From positions 1 to 8,122 of the forward strand of contig JAJBTS010000205.1 in the NCBI GenBank assembly GCA_020860885.1: a DNA stretch of 8,122 nucleotides, written 5' to 3'. A program made the translations under genes and the position numbers. Under the pieces are notes generated by a model. It was not told the origin of the DNA, searched no databases, and saw nothing but the letters and a program-made list of their open reading frames with translations. The stretch comes from Bacteroidales bacterium. Lineage in GTDB: Bacteria; Bacteroidota; Bacteroidia; Bacteroidales; Azobacteroidaceae. Below are positions 6,352 through 8,122 of this stretch, piece after piece; within the stretch, counting starts at the first letter, position 1, and the number at the start of each line of letters is the position of its first letter.

Positions 6352-8069
6352 AACAGACTTATACCCAGAAACTAACCATAAGCTTTATTCTTATTCTACT
6401 TTTATTTTCTATTGGGGTAATTATTTTTGAAAGAAACCGGGCCAAACAATACAAGACCGAAGCATTGGAGGAGAGACTCGACGGATACGCTGAAATTATT
6501 CATAATTATACGGAGCGGGAAAACAGGAATTTGCAGGTTTCTCTGGATACCTTATTATCGGTATTGCCGGCCAATTTGCGGGTAACAATAATTAATAAAG
6601 AAGGAACAGTGCTTTTCGACAACCGCTTGCATGAAAGTAATGAAATTGAAAATCACGCACTCCGTCCGGAAATTGTATCTGCTAAAGACAAAGGAAAAGG
6701 AATCGATATCCGGAAATCAACTTCTACGCAAAAAGAATATTTATATTATGCTAAAGATCTTGGTAATAGTTTTATACGCGTAGCTTTACCTTACAGTATT
6801 CAGGTGAAAGATTTTTTGAAACCGGACAATAGCTTTATCTATTTCCTGGTATTTATGCTTGTAATCGGGATTATCTTTATCTTTTACACAGGCAATTATT
6901 TTGGAAAAACCGTTAAACAGCTGCAGGAATTTTCTTTAGCGATTAAAAACCAGCAGAAAGTTGAGATCCCGGACTTCCCCGACGATGAAATTGGATATAT
7001 CGGCAGACAGATAGCAAAAGACTATAAAAGAATAAAAGGAAATGAAGAGAAACTTTTTCTGGAGCATGAAAAATTATTAATGCACATACAAAGTTCCAAT
7101 GAAGGCGTTTGCTTTTTCACTCCGGATAAACAGGTTTCTTTTTATAACGGTTTATTCCTGCAATATGTAAATATGCTGGCCGATGAAGTCGTGGTCGATG
7201 CCAAAGGAATATTGGACGAAAAAGTATTTGCTGAGATCTATGATTTTGTCACCTTGAATAATGAAAATTCGTATTTTGAAACGACTATAAATAAAAATGG
7301 GAAATACTTTGTAGCAAGAGTAAATATCTTTTATGATAAAAGTTTTGAGATAATACTGACAGATAACACCCGGCAGGAGAAGAACAGACTATTAAAAAGA
7401 GAAATGACCGGTAATATTGCTCATGAATTACGTACTCCCGTTGCCGGAATACGCGGATATCTTGAAACAATCCTCGAAAACGATCTTAACCCGGAGAAAC
7501 AACACGAGTTTGTGTATAAAGCTTTCGATCAGACAATGATATTGTCCGAATTGATCGGTGATATGGGACTCCTTTCTAAAATGAATGAAGCTCCCGATAC
7601 GTTCCGGTCAGGAACTGTTTGTCTTCAGGATTTGATTGGTAAAGTAAAAGAAGATTTAGGAGCACAGTTGAAAGAAAAGGATATAATTATCCATTCCACC
7701 CTTTCTCCGGATCTGAAGATTGCCGGAAACGAGAATCTTATTTATTCTATTTTCAGGAATCTTACCGATAATGTAATTAAATATGCGGGAGAAAGCATTA
7801 CTATTACTATCTCCAAATACCATCAGGAAGGGAAATTCGCTTATTTTTCCTTTTCAGACAACGGAATCGGTATTGAAGACGAGAAGCATTTGAACCGCCT
7901 GTTTGAACGGTTTTATCGTGTCACCGAAGGACGTACCCGTGAATCCGGTGGGTCGGGTCTGGGATTGTCGATTGTGAAAAATGCAGTAGAATTTCACGGA
8001 GGTATCATTTCTGTGAAGAACCGCAAAGGAGGAGGTCTGGAATTCTTATTTAGTTTGCCTGTGGGATAA
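6348..8069 (+). CDS. phoR: PhoR-type membrane sensor histidine kinase
   Basis: Inner-membrane sensor kinase that would phosphorylate the adjacent regulator. It has 573 residues: helix 1 (about 10-27), a roughly 135-residue periplasmic domain, helix 2 (about 163-181), a weak HAMP-like linker (about 183-232), a PAS-like region (about 236-345), and the kinase core. The H-box is GNIAHELRTP with phospho-acceptor His359. The ATP-binding domain has the N-box NLTDNVIKYA (471-480, Asn475), G1 DNGIGI (504-509), an F-box FERFYRV, and G2 GGSGLGL (534-540). All catalytic motifs are complete. The periplasmic part contains a PDC/Cache-like pattern (VTIINKEGTVLFDN and later RVALP), as in Bacillus PhoR and WalK, whereas E. 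coli PhoR has no sizeable periplasmic domain. The ATG overlaps the regulator stop by 4 bases, implying coupled translation. Pairing with PhoB is inferred from this overlap and the pst context. Confidence 0.9.
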   Translation: MKQTYTQKLTISFILILLLFSIGVIIFERNRAKQYKTEALEERLDGYAEIIHNYTERENRNLQVSLDTLLSVLPANLRVTIINKEGTVLFDNRLHESNEIENHALRPEIVSAKDKGKGIDIRKSTSTQKEYLYYAKDLGNSFIRVALPYSIQVKDFLKPDNSFIYFLVFMLVIGIIFIFYTGNYFGKTVKQLQEFSLAIKNQQKVEIPDFPDDEIGYIGRQIAKDYKRIKGNEEKLFLEHEKLLMHIQSSNEGVCFFTPDKQVSFYNGLFLQYVNMLADEVVVDAKGILDEKVFAEIYDFVTLNNENSYFETTINKNGKYFVARVNIFYDKSFEIILTDNTRQEKNRLLKREMTGNIAHELRTPVAGIRGYLETILENDLNPEKQHEFVYKAFDQTMILSELIGDMGLLSKMNEAPDTFRSGTVCLQDLIGKVKEDLGAQLKEKDIIIHSTLSPDLKIAGNENLIYSIFRNLTDNVIKYAGESITITISKYHQEGKFAYFSFSDNGIGIEDEKHLNRLFERFYRVTEGRTRESGGSGLGLSIVKNAVEFHGGIISVKNRKGGGLEFLFSLPVG

Positions 8070-8122
8070 AACCGGGAACCAGCTCTCCATATATAAACTT
8101 AAGTCCTGCTAGAACCTGTAAG
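8070..8122. other. Terminal non-coding stretch, no gene supported
   Basis: These 53 bases follow the kinase stop. I see no clear hairpin followed by a T-run, no promoter element and no RNA gene. A minus-strand frame is open here from the window edge to a stop at 8050-8052, but it covers only 23 codons and has no recognisable motif. Confidence 0.4.

Noticed and set aside
8050..8122. Minus-strand tail of a convergent gene (ending LVPGFIPQAN)
   Set aside because: Only 23 codons are visible, it overlaps the end of the kinase gene, and no family motif is recognisable; it may be chance.

Overview
The window is a phosphate-uptake and phosphate-sensing locus, all on the + strand: an outer-membrane OprO/OprP-type porin (5' end cut off by the window edge), pstS, pstC, pstA, pstB, phoU, then a PhoB/PhoR-type response regulator and histidine kinase. 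The protein sequences, moderately AT-rich DNA, A-rich rather than Shine-Dalgarno leaders and a TAnnTTTG-type -7 promoter element point to Bacteroidota, probably Bacteroidales. The genus cannot be fixed from the sequence.

Layout. 1-1221 porin; 1235-2047 pstS; 2054-3265 pstC; 3265-4122 pstA; 4125-4871 pstB; 4886-5548 phoU. Gaps are 13, 6, -1, 2 and 14 bases, so this block reads as one tightly coupled operon. A 107-base intergenic region follows (5549-5655). It holds an inverted repeat built of 7-base CAGTnAn units, whose left arm extends into the phoU stop region, and then a good -7 promoter element. The regulator (5656-6351) and kinase (6348-8069) overlap by 4 bases (ATGA) and form a second translationally coupled pair that can be read from its own promoter or by read-through. 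The last 53 bases hold no gene I can support.

How the parts work together. Phosphate would cross the outer membrane through the porin, be captured by the secreted binding protein PstS, and be imported by PstC/PstA using ATP hydrolysed by PstB. PhoU would link transporter state to the kinase, and the kinase-regulator pair would set expression of the Pho regulon, probably including this operon.

This is a conventional system, not a new one. The most interesting departure is in PstC: a roughly 115-residue segment between its first membrane helix and the permease core resembles part of PstS encoded next door, but lacks the phosphate-gripping motif. The second is the heptamer-built inverted repeat at the phoU-phoB junction.
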